Shown: in pieces, positions 9,228 to 17,509 of the stretch
Layout of the letters: each line of letters opens with the position of its first letter
How positions within the stretch are numbered: position 1 is the stretch's first letter
From: Deltaproteobacteria bacterium
Lineage (GTDB): Bacteria > Desulfobacterota > Binatia > UBA1149 > SPBQ01
Assembly: GCA_029262375.1 (NCBI GenBank)
Contig: JAJCZM010000018.1
Span: 62,001-126,000 of the forward strand
Length of the DNA: 64,000 bases
Direction: 5' to 3'
Notes under the pieces: model-generated
The model's database searches: none
What the model saw: only the letters and a program-made list of their open reading frames with translations
What the model was told of the DNA's origin: nothing
Position numbers and translations under genes: made by a program

Positions 9228-10262
9228 GTGGACTTCGACACCAGCGAGGAACAACAAGCGGTACTCGACGCGGTCGGTGTACTGCTCGACCGGCATGCCG
9301 GACCCAAGCGGGCCATCCAACTCGCTCGCGAACTCGCTAACGAAGACGCAAATGAAGACTCCAACGAAGGCGCCCACGAAGACACGTACGACCACGCGCT
9401 CGACCGAGCGCTGGCGGAAGGCGGTTTCAACGACATCGCACGATCGATGTCGTCTTTGGAAGCAGCGCTCGTCACCGAAGCCGTCGCGAAAGCAGGCGGT
9501 CGTTGCGCATTCGCAACGGCGGCTCTCGTGGCGGCGAACCTCGGCGACGACCCGAATGACCCACACGATTCACACGGGCCAATAGAAGGTCCGATAGCGA
9601 TCGCTCTTCGCAGCGAGGACGGCCCGGTACGGTTTGCAGCGCATGCGAAGCACCTGCTCGTCATTTCCAACGCGGGCAACGCGAACAGCGCGGGCAACAA
9701 CGGCAACGCGCACCTGATCGCTCTCGAACCAGGTGTCATAGAGCCCGTCTCCTCTAACTTCGGATACCCGATGGGCCTAGTGCCGAACGCGATGCGACGC
9801 GGCGGCCGGGCACTCACTCAAGAAAACGCACGAATCATCGACTGGTGGCGACTCGCGCTCGCCGCCGAGGCAACCGGCACGATGCAATCGGCGCTCGACG
9901 TCACCGTCGAATACTTGAGCCGACGCCGACAGTTCGGACGCACGATCGGCTCGTTCCAAGCCGTGCAACATCGCCTGGCCGAATGTTTCGTACAAATCGA
10001 AGCTGCACGCTGGCTCACCTACGAGTGCGCTGCGCAGGGCGCACCGCGCGAGGGCGCCGCGACAGTCGCCGCGCACGCGCTCGCCGCCGCCGCGCGGGTT
10101 TTCACGGAAACGCATCAGCTATCCGGTGCGATCGGATTTACGCACGAACACGACCTACATGTTTGGTCGATGCGCCTGCACGCCTTGCGTACGGAACTCG
10201 GCGGCGTAGCCGGTCACCGTCGTGCCATCGCGCACTCGCGTTGGATGGGGCCACAACGATGA
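9228..10262 (+). CDS. acyl-CoA dehydrogenase, catalytic-type subunit
   Basis: A 344-residue, shortened acyl-CoA dehydrogenase starting at GTG. RRQFGRTIGSFQAVQHRLAE is the FAD-contact helix. GAIGFTHEHDLHVW holds Glu307 where steroid FadE28/FadE34-type enzymes keep the catalytic base. Its stop overlaps the start of the next dehydrogenase (ATGA), which lacks that Glu, so the two probably form an alpha2beta2 enzyme. Two low-complexity inserts are encoded by repeats: ANED-ANED-SNEG-AHED (four 12-bp units at 9336-9383) and NAGNANSAGNNGNA (9669-9710). Both lie outside the motifs quoted here. Confidence 0.9.
   Translation: MDFDTSEEQQAVLDAVGVLLDRHAGPKRAIQLARELANEDANEDSNEGAHEDTYDHALDRALAEGGFNDIARSMSSLEAALVTEAVAKAGGRCAFATAALVAANLGDDPNDPHDSHGPIEGPIAIALRSEDGPVRFAAHAKHLLVISNAGNANSAGNNGNAHLIALEPGVIEPVSSNFGYPMGLVPNAMRRGGRALTQENARIIDWWRLALAAEATGTMQSALDVTVEYLSRRRQFGRTIGSFQAVQHRLAECFVQIEAARWLTYECAAQGAPREGAATVAAHALAAAARVFTETHQLSGAIGFTHEHDLHVWSMRLHALRTELGGVAGHRRAIAHSRWMGPQR
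9336..9383. repeat. four in-frame 12-bp units inside dehydrogenase gene
   Basis: GCTAACGAAGAC, GCAAATGAAGAC, TCCAACGAAGGC and GCCCACGAAGAC in direct succession, encoding ANED ANED SNEG AHED in a surface-like segment of the N-terminal domain. Confidence 0.85.
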
Positions 10263-11212
10263 GCATCGACCTGGACCCCAACGAGCTGCAGCGCTCGATC
10301 GCAGCGACGATCGACGGCTTCTGTTCGCAGCGCTGCGACGATGACGTCGTCAGAAAGGCCGCCGAAGTCTTTCCGCACGAACTATGGCGAGAGCTGGCGG
10401 CGCTCGGCGTCTTCGACATCGCCGCGCTCGGCGAAGAAACAGGCGCCGCCGAGATCGCCGTCGCTTGCGAAGCGCTCGGACGTCATGGCTTCCCCGGCCC
10501 CATTGCGGCCACGTACATGGCCGGCGAAGTTCTTTCCGACTCCGATCGCGCGGCCATCACCGACGGCTCGCAACTGGTTTCGTTCGGCGACGGACCGCTG
10601 ATGCCGTGGGCACCGCTGGCCGAGGTCTTCTTGCTTTGGTCGGACGGCGCGCTGTGGCGCTGCCGTCCCACCGATGAGATTCGAGACGTTCGCACGTTGG
10701 GCGCAGAGCCCTGGGGGTACGTCACACTCGAACGCGAAACGATGCTCGCCGGCGGCTGCCGTGCGCGCGCCGTCTTCAACGTCGCGCATGCGGCATTGAT
10801 CGCATCGGCGGCACGCACGCTGGTAGAGCGAACGGCCGAACATGCCGGCACGCGGCATCAGTTCGGCAAACCGCTGGGGGATTTCCAAGCCGTCGCGCAT
10901 CCTCTGGCCGACTGCGCCATGCAGCTCGACGCGGCTGCGGCGTTGGCACGAGCCGCTGCCTGCGCCATCGACGCCGGCGACGCGCGCGCAAGCCGACTGG
11001 CACCCGCGGCACGTCGCTCCGCCGAGCACGCGGCGTCGCGCACCGTCGTCGTCTGTCATCAAATCTTCGGAGCAATCGGCATCACGACGCAGGGGCCGGT
11101 GTTCCACCTGAGCCGACGATTGGCGCAGGCAGCGGCCGTCGCGCCGACAACGCGTGGTAGTGACTCCCACTTGGTCGAATCGATTGCTACTCCGGGAGGC
11201 CGTCGTGCCTGA
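10259..11212 (+). CDS. acyl-CoA dehydrogenase-like, non-catalytic partner subunit
   Basis: A 317-residue acyl-CoA dehydrogenase homologue. The FAD-helix motif RHQFGKPLGDFQAVAHPLAD is kept, but the catalytic-base position reads GAIGITTQGPVFHLSRR: Gln278 replaces Glu. The start overlaps the stop of the preceding gene by four bases, so the two are translationally coupled. In the steroid ChsE1-ChsE2 type of complex, one subunit supplies the base and the other helps bind FAD; this pair fits that plan. The first half is short and divergent. A heteromeric role is inferred from sequence and coupling only. Confidence 0.87.
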   Translation: MSIDLDPNELQRSIAATIDGFCSQRCDDDVVRKAAEVFPHELWRELAALGVFDIAALGEETGAAEIAVACEALGRHGFPGPIAATYMAGEVLSDSDRAAITDGSQLVSFGDGPLMPWAPLAEVFLLWSDGALWRCRPTDEIRDVRTLGAEPWGYVTLERETMLAGGCRARAVFNVAHAALIASAARTLVERTAEHAGTRHQFGKPLGDFQAVAHPLADCAMQLDAAAALARAAACAIDAGDARASRLAPAARRSAEHAASRTVVVCHQIFGAIGITTQGPVFHLSRRLAQAAAVAPTTRGSDSHLVESIATPGGRRA

Positions 11213-12098
11213 CCGAGCACTGCCCGTCATCGATCTCGAAGGCCCGCTGCCCGGCGTCCGCTACGAGTGCGCCAACGGCATTGCGACCATCACACTCGAC
11301 AGACCGCAGCGCGGAAACTCGCTGGCGCCGAACATGCACCGTGTGATCCGCGCGATCTGGTCCGACGTGCGCGATAACGACGACATCCGTGTTGCCGTCG
11401 TGCAGGCCACCGGCGAGAAACACTTCTGTACCGGCTTCGACGTCGCCGAGGCCGAGAGTGACGACGCCGATGAAGTCTTCGTAGACAAACCGTTCTCGCA
11501 GTCGGTGCATTGGTCGCCGTATCAAAACGAAGTATGGAAACCCGTCATCTGCGCGGTGGGCGGCCTCTGCGTCGGCGGCGGACTGCACTTCGTCGTCGAT
11601 GCCGACATCGTCGTGGCATCCGAGAACGCGGCCTTCACCGACACGCATGTCGGCATCGGAATGGTCGGTGCAATAGAAAACATCGGATTGGCAAAGCGAC
11701 TCCCGCTCGGCTCCGCACTGCGCATGACACTGATGGGCCGCCACTATCGCATGCCGGCGCGCCGCGCCTATGAACTGGGACTGGTAGACGAACTCACCGA
11801 AACGCCCGCCGACGCCATCGCGGCCGCTCACGACCTGGCGATGAAGATCCGAGAGAACTCCCCGCAAGCAATGGCAGCGTCGAAGAAAGCCATCTGGGCC
11901 GCGCTCGAACGTGGCTACGGCGATGCGCTCGAAGAAGGCTGGAGTCTGCTGCGTGCGCACTGGCGGCATCCCGATTTTCGTGAAGGACCGCGCGCGTTCA
12001 GTGAAGGCCGCGCACCGGTGTGGAATCCCGATCCCGGCGCCGTCATTCAAACCGACGGCGACGACCACGACCACGACGACGACGAGAACGAGGGCTGA
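11205..12098 (+). CDS. enoyl-CoA hydratase/isomerase (crotonase family)
   Basis: A 297-residue crotonase, hydrating or isomerising an unsaturated acyl-CoA. GIATITLDRPQRGNSL, the oxyanion-hole strand HFCTGFDVAEA and the helix VGGLCVGGGLHF are typical. The catalytic segment TDTHVGIGMVGAIENI lacks the usual Glu pair of classical hydratases, so isomerase, hydrolase or other chemistry is open. GTG 11205 is chosen because GGGAGG lies 5 nt upstream; it overlaps the previous gene by 8 bp. The C-terminal tail (TDGDDHDHDDDENEG) is acidic, encoded by a 3/6-bp repeat, and absent from the usual ~260-residue family. Confidence 0.9.
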   Translation: MPDRALPVIDLEGPLPGVRYECANGIATITLDRPQRGNSLAPNMHRVIRAIWSDVRDNDDIRVAVVQATGEKHFCTGFDVAEAESDDADEVFVDKPFSQSVHWSPYQNEVWKPVICAVGGLCVGGGLHFVVDADIVVASENAAFTDTHVGIGMVGAIENIGLAKRLPLGSALRMTLMGRHYRMPARRAYELGLVDELTETPADAIAAAHDLAMKIRENSPQAMAASKKAIWAALERGYGDALEEGWSLLRAHWRHPDFREGPRAFSEGRAPVWNPDPGAVIQTDGDDHDHDDDENEG

Positions 12099-12105
12099 CC
12101 ACGCC

Positions 12106-13227
12106 ATGCGTTTTACGTTCTCAGAGGAAGAGGAAACGTTTCGCGCGGAAGTACGCGAATTCCTCGAAGACTATCGCGATCTCGAAGGCTTCATCCTGCA
12201 AGGCCGGAAGTTCGCGGAGATCAAGAAGCTGTTTCTCGCGATGGGTGCGCGCGGATGGCTTGCGATCGGTTGGCCGAAGCAGTTCGGCGGTCTCGAGAAA
12301 CCGCCGTCGTACGAATACATTCTTTGGGACGAGATGGCGTACGCGCGTGCCGCGCGAAATCCATTGAGCGCCGGCATCGTCGCGAAGTCGATCATTCGCT
12401 ACGGTAGCGCAGCCCAGAAATCCGAATGGCTCGATCCCATTCGCAGCGGCGACTTGCACTTCTCTCTCGGTTACAGCGAACCGGAAGCGGGCTCCGACCT
12501 GGCCGCCCTGCGGTGCCGCGCCGACGCACACGGCGACGGCTACCGAATAAACGGGCAGAAATGCTGGCAATCGTACGCGCACGACATGGACTACCTTTGG
12601 TTGCTGGCACGAACCGGCACGCAAGAGAGTCGCGGGCGTGGGCTCAGCCTGTTCATCGTCGATCTGAAAGCTCGCGGCGTAACCGTCAATCCCCTGCCCC
12701 TCATGGACGGCGATCAACTGAACGAAATTTTCTTCGATGACGTAGACGTCGGCCAAGACCAACGGGTCGGCGCCGAAAACGGCGCCTGGTCGATCATGGG
12801 CGAAGCACTCGCCGACGAACGACACATTCAATTTCCGCCCGGACGCATCCGCCGCGACCTCGAAGAAGTCACCGCGTGGCTGCGCGAACGCGGACTGCTC
12901 GACGACCCGGTGCTAGTTCACCGACTCGCGGATCTCGTCGTCGAAAGCCTCGAAGTCGAGATGCATGGGCTGCGCGTGCTCGATTGCATGCAGAAAAAAC
13001 GGCCGGCTATCGTAGAAGCCGCCACCAACAAGATCGCACACACGAACGCCTGCGCCGCGATCGCTCAGACGGCAATGGAATTCGGCGCCGGCGAAGCGAT
13101 GATCGAAGGCTCGCGCCCCGACGTCCTTTGGCGAGCCTCGCTGTGGGAACCGATCGGCGGCGGAACGTCGGAAGTCATGCGCTCTCTCGTTGCGCGGCGT
13201 GGATTGGGCCTGGCCGGAAAGACCTGA
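12106..13227 (+). CDS. acyl-CoA dehydrogenase
   Basis: A 373-residue acyl-CoA dehydrogenase. SLGYSEPEAGSDLAALR is the beta-domain signature, LADERHIQF carries a Glu at the FadE26-type base position, and EPIGGGTSEVMRSLVARR is the C-terminal FAD/substrate motif. ATG 12106 follows the hydratase stop by 7 bp. It is the fourth dehydrogenase-type gene in the 8079 operon, so the encoded pathway probably removes hydrogen at several steps or acts on ring-derived acyl-CoAs. Confidence 0.92.
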   Translation: MRFTFSEEEETFRAEVREFLEDYRDLEGFILQGRKFAEIKKLFLAMGARGWLAIGWPKQFGGLEKPPSYEYILWDEMAYARAARNPLSAGIVAKSIIRYGSAAQKSEWLDPIRSGDLHFSLGYSEPEAGSDLAALRCRADAHGDGYRINGQKCWQSYAHDMDYLWLLARTGTQESRGRGLSLFIVDLKARGVTVNPLPLMDGDQLNEIFFDDVDVGQDQRVGAENGAWSIMGEALADERHIQFPPGRIRRDLEEVTAWLRERGLLDDPVLVHRLADLVVESLEVEMHGLRVLDCMQKKRPAIVEAATNKIAHTNACAAIAQTAMEFGAGEAMIEGSRPDVLWRASLWEPIGGGTSEVMRSLVARRGLGLAGKT

Positions 13228-13286
13228 ATCATCGCGTTAGCGAACATCCATCAGTAAACGACAAAGAACGAAGGAACGAATCATCG

Positions 13287-13772
13287 ATGAGCCATAGAAC
13301 CGAAATCCGCATGACCGACGAAGAGATCCGCGACTATCTGACGAACAGCCGCACGATCATCCTGATCACCAACGGACGACGCGGCTACCCGCACGCCGTA
13401 GCCATGTTCTACACCACCGACGACGACCTCACCGTCAACATGGCAACCTACGGGCGCAGCCAAAAGATCAAGAACATCGAACGCGACTCCAAGGTGACGC
13501 TACTCATCGAGTCGGGCGAGAAGTACGAGGAACTACGCGGCCTCATGATCGAAGGCCGCGCGGAGGTCGTCGAAGATCTCGACAAGACGGTCGCCGTCAT
13601 GGTCGAAGGAACCAGCAGCCCCGACCAGCCGATGCCCGACGCATCGCAGCTCGACGAGGACATCAAGATCGCGATGGCGGGCAAACGCCTGTTGATCCGC
13701 GTGAAACCGGAACGTTTCGTTTCGTGGGATCATTCGAAGTTGTCGTCCGGCGAAACGCCGGCCGCGCTGTAG
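13287..13772 (+). CDS. PNPOx-like flavin/F420-binding split-barrel protein
   Basis: A 161-residue protein of the pyridoxamine-5'-phosphate-oxidase-like fold. The opening RMTDEEIRDYLTNSRTIIL and the strands GYPHAVAMFYTTDDD and GRSQKIKNIERDSKVTLLIE are typical of small FMN- or F420-dependent reductases. AAGGAA lies about 12 nt before ATG 13287. It is the last gene of the acyl-CoA dehydrogenase operon and could reduce an enone or quinone intermediate. The cofactor cannot be settled from the sequence. Confidence 0.82.
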   Translation: MSHRTEIRMTDEEIRDYLTNSRTIILITNGRRGYPHAVAMFYTTDDDLTVNMATYGRSQKIKNIERDSKVTLLIESGEKYEELRGLMIEGRAEVVEDLDKTVAVMVEGTSSPDQPMPDASQLDEDIKIAMAGKRLLIRVKPERFVSWDHSKLSSGETPAAL

Positions 13773-13806
13773 GCGCCGAACCTCGGGCAAGGAGCCGCGA
13801 CGTCGC

Positions 13807-15282
13807 TCACTCACACAGCGCCGAACACTGCGCGGCCGGCATCGCTCTCGCACACACCTCACCGCGAACCGCGCCGACACGCTCGTTCCATACACCCGTG
13901 GCCGTATCGAACGACCACAAGTCGTCGAGCGAATCGCAATCGCCACCACCGGTCGCAACGTGGAACTCGCGTGTCGCAGCGTTGAAAGCGGAAACTCCGG
14001 ACGCTCGGCGCTCCGGCGTCTGCGGGGTCACGCTCGTCAGGTCGACGGGGAATTCGCAGAATCCCGTGGCAGGATTGTCGAGGGTTTCGTTGGCGACGAT
14101 CGGTTGCCATGCCGACGTGCCGCCCGCGTCGAACCGCCACACGTCGTTCCCGAGCGAGAGCGCTCCTTCCTGCTGCCCGCCGAAGAGATAGGGCGAAACG
14201 CCGGCCGCGTCGTACCCCATGTGCGCGTCGATCTTGGCTGCGGGGCCCACGCCGCTGCCATCGTCGAGCAGCGTCCACGCCTTGTCGTCGAGATCGACTT
14301 TCCACAGATCGCCGAGCCACGGTCCTACAAACACGTTCTCGTCGCCACCGCCAAAGACATAGAGCGCATTGTCGGCAGCGTCGTAGGCACTAGCGTGCTT
14401 CAGGCGTGCACTCGGCTTGGGACTGGACGTTGCCGGCTTGCTCCAAACCAGTGTCGCGAGGTCAAGCACGGCGAGATCGGACTCGGGCGCGACACTGAGA
14501 CTACTGGGCCCGCTATTTCCGCCGAATACGACCAACGCGTCATCGACGACGCTGTACTCTGCCGACGTATCGAAACGCGGCGACGGCGCATCACCACTGG
14601 TGGCGAGCAGTTCCCAGACCATCGACGTCAAATCGAAAGCCCACACATCATTGTAGAGCGTGTACGGCCCGCTCTGCTCACGGTAACGTCCGCCGAACAC
14701 GAGCATGCGATCGCGCGCGCTGTCATAGGCAGCCGAACTGCGTTCGCGCGCGCCCGGGCCGCCGGCGATCGGCACTTGCGACCAGACCGCGCAGTCGAAA
14801 TCGTAGATCCAGAGGTCACCTAGAATGTTCATGTCGACGAACCCGCAGTCGGCCGCGACGGCAGTCGCCGCGTCGTCGCCACCGAACAAGAGCAGCTGAT
14901 CGCGAACCGGATCGTGAACGCCGGTCGCTCCGAGCCGTGCGCTCGGATTTCCCAGGTCGGGTGCGCAGCTCGACATACATGCGGGACAATCGGCACTCAC
15001 GTCGATACCGACCGCGATCGTGAGTGTGCGCAACGCATCGGATGCCGTCGTCGCAGAGGAGCCATCGACGTCGCAGACACACAGCTCGCAACTCTCGAGC
15101 CCTACGGCGCTGCGCAGTACGAACAATGCATCGCTGGCGGTGGGCGTCGCGCCCGCGCTGACCGGTTGCGCGCAGTCGCCGAACGCGGCGACCGCGTTAC
15201 TCGGGTGCAGCGCGATGAATGCAACGCCGACGGAGAAATACGTCAGCAGCGCGCCTAGCGATACGAACGAGAGTTTCGGCAT
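13807..15282 (-). CDS. secreted kelch-repeat protein with N-terminal dockerin-like module
   Basis: A 491-residue exported protein. The start at 15282 gives a signal peptide (MPKLSFVSLGALLTYFSVGV...). Next comes a two-part dockerin-like module (about 30-95): ATPTASDALFVLRSAVG and CDVDGSSATTASDALRTL, with Ca-loop-like Asp residues and paired Cys. The rest is a kelch beta-propeller with repeated VHDPVRDQLLLFGG, AAYDSARDRMLVFGG and ASAYDAADNALYVFGG blades. Kelch propellers bind proteins or glycans; there is no catalytic signature. It is divergent from the phosphoesterase at 15591, which carries half of the same dockerin-like module. Confidence 0.85.
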   Translation of the reverse strand: MPKLSFVSLGALLTYFSVGVAFIALHPSNAVAAFGDCAQPVSAGATPTASDALFVLRSAVGLESCELCVCDVDGSSATTASDALRTLTIAVGIDVSADCPACMSSCAPDLGNPSARLGATGVHDPVRDQLLLFGGDDAATAVAADCGFVDMNILGDLWIYDFDCAVWSQVPIAGGPGARERSSAAYDSARDRMLVFGGRYREQSGPYTLYNDVWAFDLTSMVWELLATSGDAPSPRFDTSAEYSVVDDALVVFGGNSGPSSLSVAPESDLAVLDLATLVWSKPATSSPKPSARLKHASAYDAADNALYVFGGGDENVFVGPWLGDLWKVDLDDKAWTLLDDGSGVGPAAKIDAHMGYDAAGVSPYLFGGQQEGALSLGNDVWRFDAGGTSAWQPIVANETLDNPATGFCEFPVDLTSVTPQTPERRASGVSAFNAATREFHVATGGGDCDSLDDLWSFDTATGVWNERVGAVRGEVCARAMPAAQCSALCE

Positions 15283-15590
15283 TCGAGAAGATACGCGGCG
15301 AGCTCGAAGCGTGTCAACGAACACTTCGGTGCAGGACTGTCGTAGTATGAACTGCCGCCGCCGTTTCACGCGAAAATGCCGCTCGGCCGCCTCCCCCAAC
15401 AGAGGCTGCGATGCCGCAGCAGCAAGCGACACAGCGTCGGGACTCGTTGTGCTTGTTTTCTCGCGCATGGAGCGAGCGAAAACGAAGCGTACTGCTGTCT
15501 TGCGCAAGCCCGGTCACACTCGCCTTCGCAACCGAGCTCGCGCGGGATGGAACAACAGACTCGCGCGCGTCCTCGTCGCCTAGACGACCG
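15283..15590. other. 308-bp divergent intergenic region
   Basis: It holds the two start regions of the secreted kelch protein and the secreted phosphoesterase. I see no operator palindrome, RNA fold or clear sigma-70 hexamer pair. In-frame extensions of the phosphoesterase exist here but precede its signal peptide and are not likely coding. Confidence 0.6.
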
Positions 15591-16601
15591 ATGACCAAGA
15601 CACCCAACAGCTTGCGCACCCTACTGTCCGCGTACGTGCTCACCACGGCAATGTGCGCGTTGTTCATTCCCGCCGCATGGTCCGCCATGTGTATCGACGG
15701 CAACGGCGACGGAACGACGTCGGCCTTCGACGCACAACTCGCATTGAACCAGGCGGTAGGCCTGACCGACTGCGGCAGGATGCGCATCGTCGTCATACCG
15801 GATACGCAGCTCGCGGTAGAGAGCAGATCGGGCCAACTGGAAGCGCAGATCGACTGGTTGCTGCAAGAACGCCCGGACTTCGTCGCCCACGTCGGCGACA
15901 TCGTTCAGCACGGCGATGTAGAACGAGAGTGGCGCTACGCCGGCGCGCAGTTCGGACGGCTCGACGGGGTCGTGCCTTACGGCCTGGCCGTGGGCAATCA
16001 CGACCAGGACCCACCGGAGGATCCGTCGGAAGGATCGACGACGAAGTACAGGCGGTTCTTCGGCTCCAATCGCTTCGCTGCGACGCAGTTCTCCGCCCTG
16101 TTCGATCGTGGGGATTCGCACGCGTCGTTGGTAGGGACGGGGCTACTCGTTCTTTTCATCGAATTCGGCGCCGCGAGCGACCCCGACCTTCTCGAGTGGG
16201 CGCGCGGGATTATCGCCGACCACCCCGAGCGGCTGGTCGCGATCGTGACCCACCACGCCGTCAACGCCGAGAACACCGGCCTGTCGCCCGACGGCCAGGC
16301 CATCGCGAACAACCTCGCCGACCTACCCAATCTCCGCTTCGTATTCGCGGGTCACGTACATACGGGCGAGTTGAATCCGCCTTACGAGGGATGCATCGAG
16401 AATCGCGCAACGTTCAACGGCGTATGGTTCATCACGCACAACTGCCAAGCCGACGGGCGAAACGGCGCCGGCTGGCTACGCATCTACGACATCGATACGC
16501 GCGCAAAGACGCTCTCTGCGACCACGTACTCGCCCTGGCTGCGCAAATTCGACAAGGACGAGCAAAGCAAGTGGGTGGTCGAGTACGGCGCTGCGCAATA
16601 G
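15591..16601 (+). CDS. secreted metallophosphoesterase with dockerin-like half-repeat
   Basis: A 336-residue exported phosphoesterase. ATG 15591 starts a signal peptide (LLSAYVLTTAMCALFIPAAW). It is followed by a single dockerin-like half, DGNGDGTTSAFDAQLALNQ. The calcineurin-like metal site is complete: PDTQ, GDIVQHGD, GNHD, ...THHAV... and GHVHTG bind two metals. It probably cleaves an extracellular phosphate ester; the substrate is unknown. Dockerin-like plus enzyme is the same plan as in the kelch protein opposite, which suggests a shared surface or complex anchor. Confidence 0.88.
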   Translation: MTKTPNSLRTLLSAYVLTTAMCALFIPAAWSAMCIDGNGDGTTSAFDAQLALNQAVGLTDCGRMRIVVIPDTQLAVESRSGQLEAQIDWLLQERPDFVAHVGDIVQHGDVEREWRYAGAQFGRLDGVVPYGLAVGNHDQDPPEDPSEGSTTKYRRFFGSNRFAATQFSALFDRGDSHASLVGTGLLVLFIEFGAASDPDLLEWARGIIADHPERLVAIVTHHAVNAENTGLSPDGQAIANNLADLPNLRFVFAGHVHTGELNPPYEGCIENRATFNGVWFITHNCQADGRNGAGWLRIYDIDTRAKTLSATTYSPWLRKFDKDEQSKWVVEYGAAQ

Positions 16602-16629
16602 CCGCGCACGCGACTCGGTGACTTTGAGG

Positions 16630-16646
16630 TTGAGAATCGTTTTCAA
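16630..16646. promoter_or_regulatory. candidate Fur box
   Basis: TTGAGAA-TCG-TTTTCAA, an inverted repeat with one mismatch, ends 24 bp before the Bfd start. AT-rich composition in a GC-rich genome and the downstream iron genes make an iron-responsive (Fur-family) operator likely. Confidence 0.6.
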
Positions 16647-16670
16647 AATGCCTAGCTTTGACGAAGGGCC

Positions 16671-16871
16671 ATGATTGTCTGTCACTGCAAAGGCATTACG
16701 GATCGCGAACTGCGGCGCCGCTACGACCAGGGCACGGTGGTTCGAACCGACGACCTCTACGAGCAGGACCCCTCCAAGAAGGTCTGTGGAGGCTGCCGCC
16801 CGCTCGTGGATCGCCTGCTGCGCGAGTATGCGGCGAGCAACGAGCCGCCGCGCGACAACGACGCCCTCTGA
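16671..16871 (+). CDS. bfd: bacterioferritin-associated ferredoxin (Bfd-type [2Fe-2S])
   Basis: A 66-residue [2Fe-2S] protein. Cys4 and Cys6 (MIVCHCKG) and Cys39 and Cys42 (KVCGGC) form the C-x-C...C-x2-C cluster site of Bfd. Bfd reduces ferric iron in the bacterioferritin core so that iron can be released. The gene sits 74 bp before bacterioferritin and behind a Fur-like box, as expected for low-iron induction. Confidence 0.92.
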   Translation: MIVCHCKGITDRELRRRYDQGTVVRTDDLYEQDPSKKVCGGCRPLVDRLLREYAASNEPPRDNDAL

Positions 16872-16945
16872 CCCCGCCCTGTTCCTGCGCCAACCCGCCT
16901 GCATCGGTGGCGTCTATCGTTCATTTCGAATAGCTTCCGAGCGTC

Positions 16946-17416
16946 ATGAAGGGCGACGCGCAAGTAATTGAAATATTGAATGAAGTCTTGGCCTCGGAAC
17001 TCGGCGCCATCAACCAGTACTTCGTACACTCGAAGATGTGCGCCAACTGGGGCTACAAACGGCTGGCGAAAAACAAAATGTCGGAGTCGATCGGCGAGAT
17101 GAAGCACGCCGACGCGGTGATCGAACGCATCTTGTACCTAGACGGCCTGCCGAACATGCAGCGTCTGAACCCCGTCATGGTCGGCGAAGATCCGATCGAA
17201 CAACACCGCAACGATCTCGCCATCGAGATAGAAGCGGTCGAGCGCCTCAACCGCGGCATCGCCCTGTGCGTCGACAAGAAAGACAACGGCACCCGCAAAC
17301 TACTCGAAAAGATCCTGCTCGATGAAGAGGAAGGTCTCGATGAACTCGAGGCTCAGCTCGGTTTGGTTGCGGAGGTTGGGAAGGAAGCTTACCTGGCGGA
17401 GCAGATTAACGAGTAG
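16946..17416 (+). CDS. bfr: bacterioferritin with altered ferroxidase site
   Basis: A 156-residue ferritin-like subunit, normal length for a 24-mer that stores iron. Ferroxidase residues Glu18, Tyr25, Glu51, His54, Glu94 and Glu127 are present, as is the heme-ligand Met52. The last ligand is missing: the helix reads LLDEEEGLDELEAQL, so Gly130 stands where the di-iron His130 should be. The site may bind only one iron well, or the protein may work with a second subunit elsewhere in the genome. Pairs with the Bfd gene upstream. Confidence 0.92.
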   Translation: MKGDAQVIEILNEVLASELGAINQYFVHSKMCANWGYKRLAKNKMSESIGEMKHADAVIERILYLDGLPNMQRLNPVMVGEDPIEQHRNDLAIEIEAVERLNRGIALCVDKKDNGTRKLLEKILLDEEEGLDELEAQLGLVAEVGKEAYLAEQINE

Positions 17417-17482
17417 GTTCTGAGTTCCGCCCCTCTCGTACGCACGGGGCACGGGGCGCGGGGCGCGTGTCGCTGGCGTTGA

Positions 17483-17499
17483 CCTTACACATCGTCAAA
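17483..17499. promoter_or_regulatory. operator, TTTGACG-N3-CGTCAAA family (site 2, degenerate)
   Basis: CCTTACACATCGTCAAA: the right arm is perfect, the left matches at several positions. It ends 10 bp before the hyuB start, so a bound repressor would block the ribosome-site region or transcription start. A GC-rich run of GGGGC units lies just upstream (17445-17470). Confidence 0.55.
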
Positions 17500-17509
17500 T
17501 AACAGAGGC

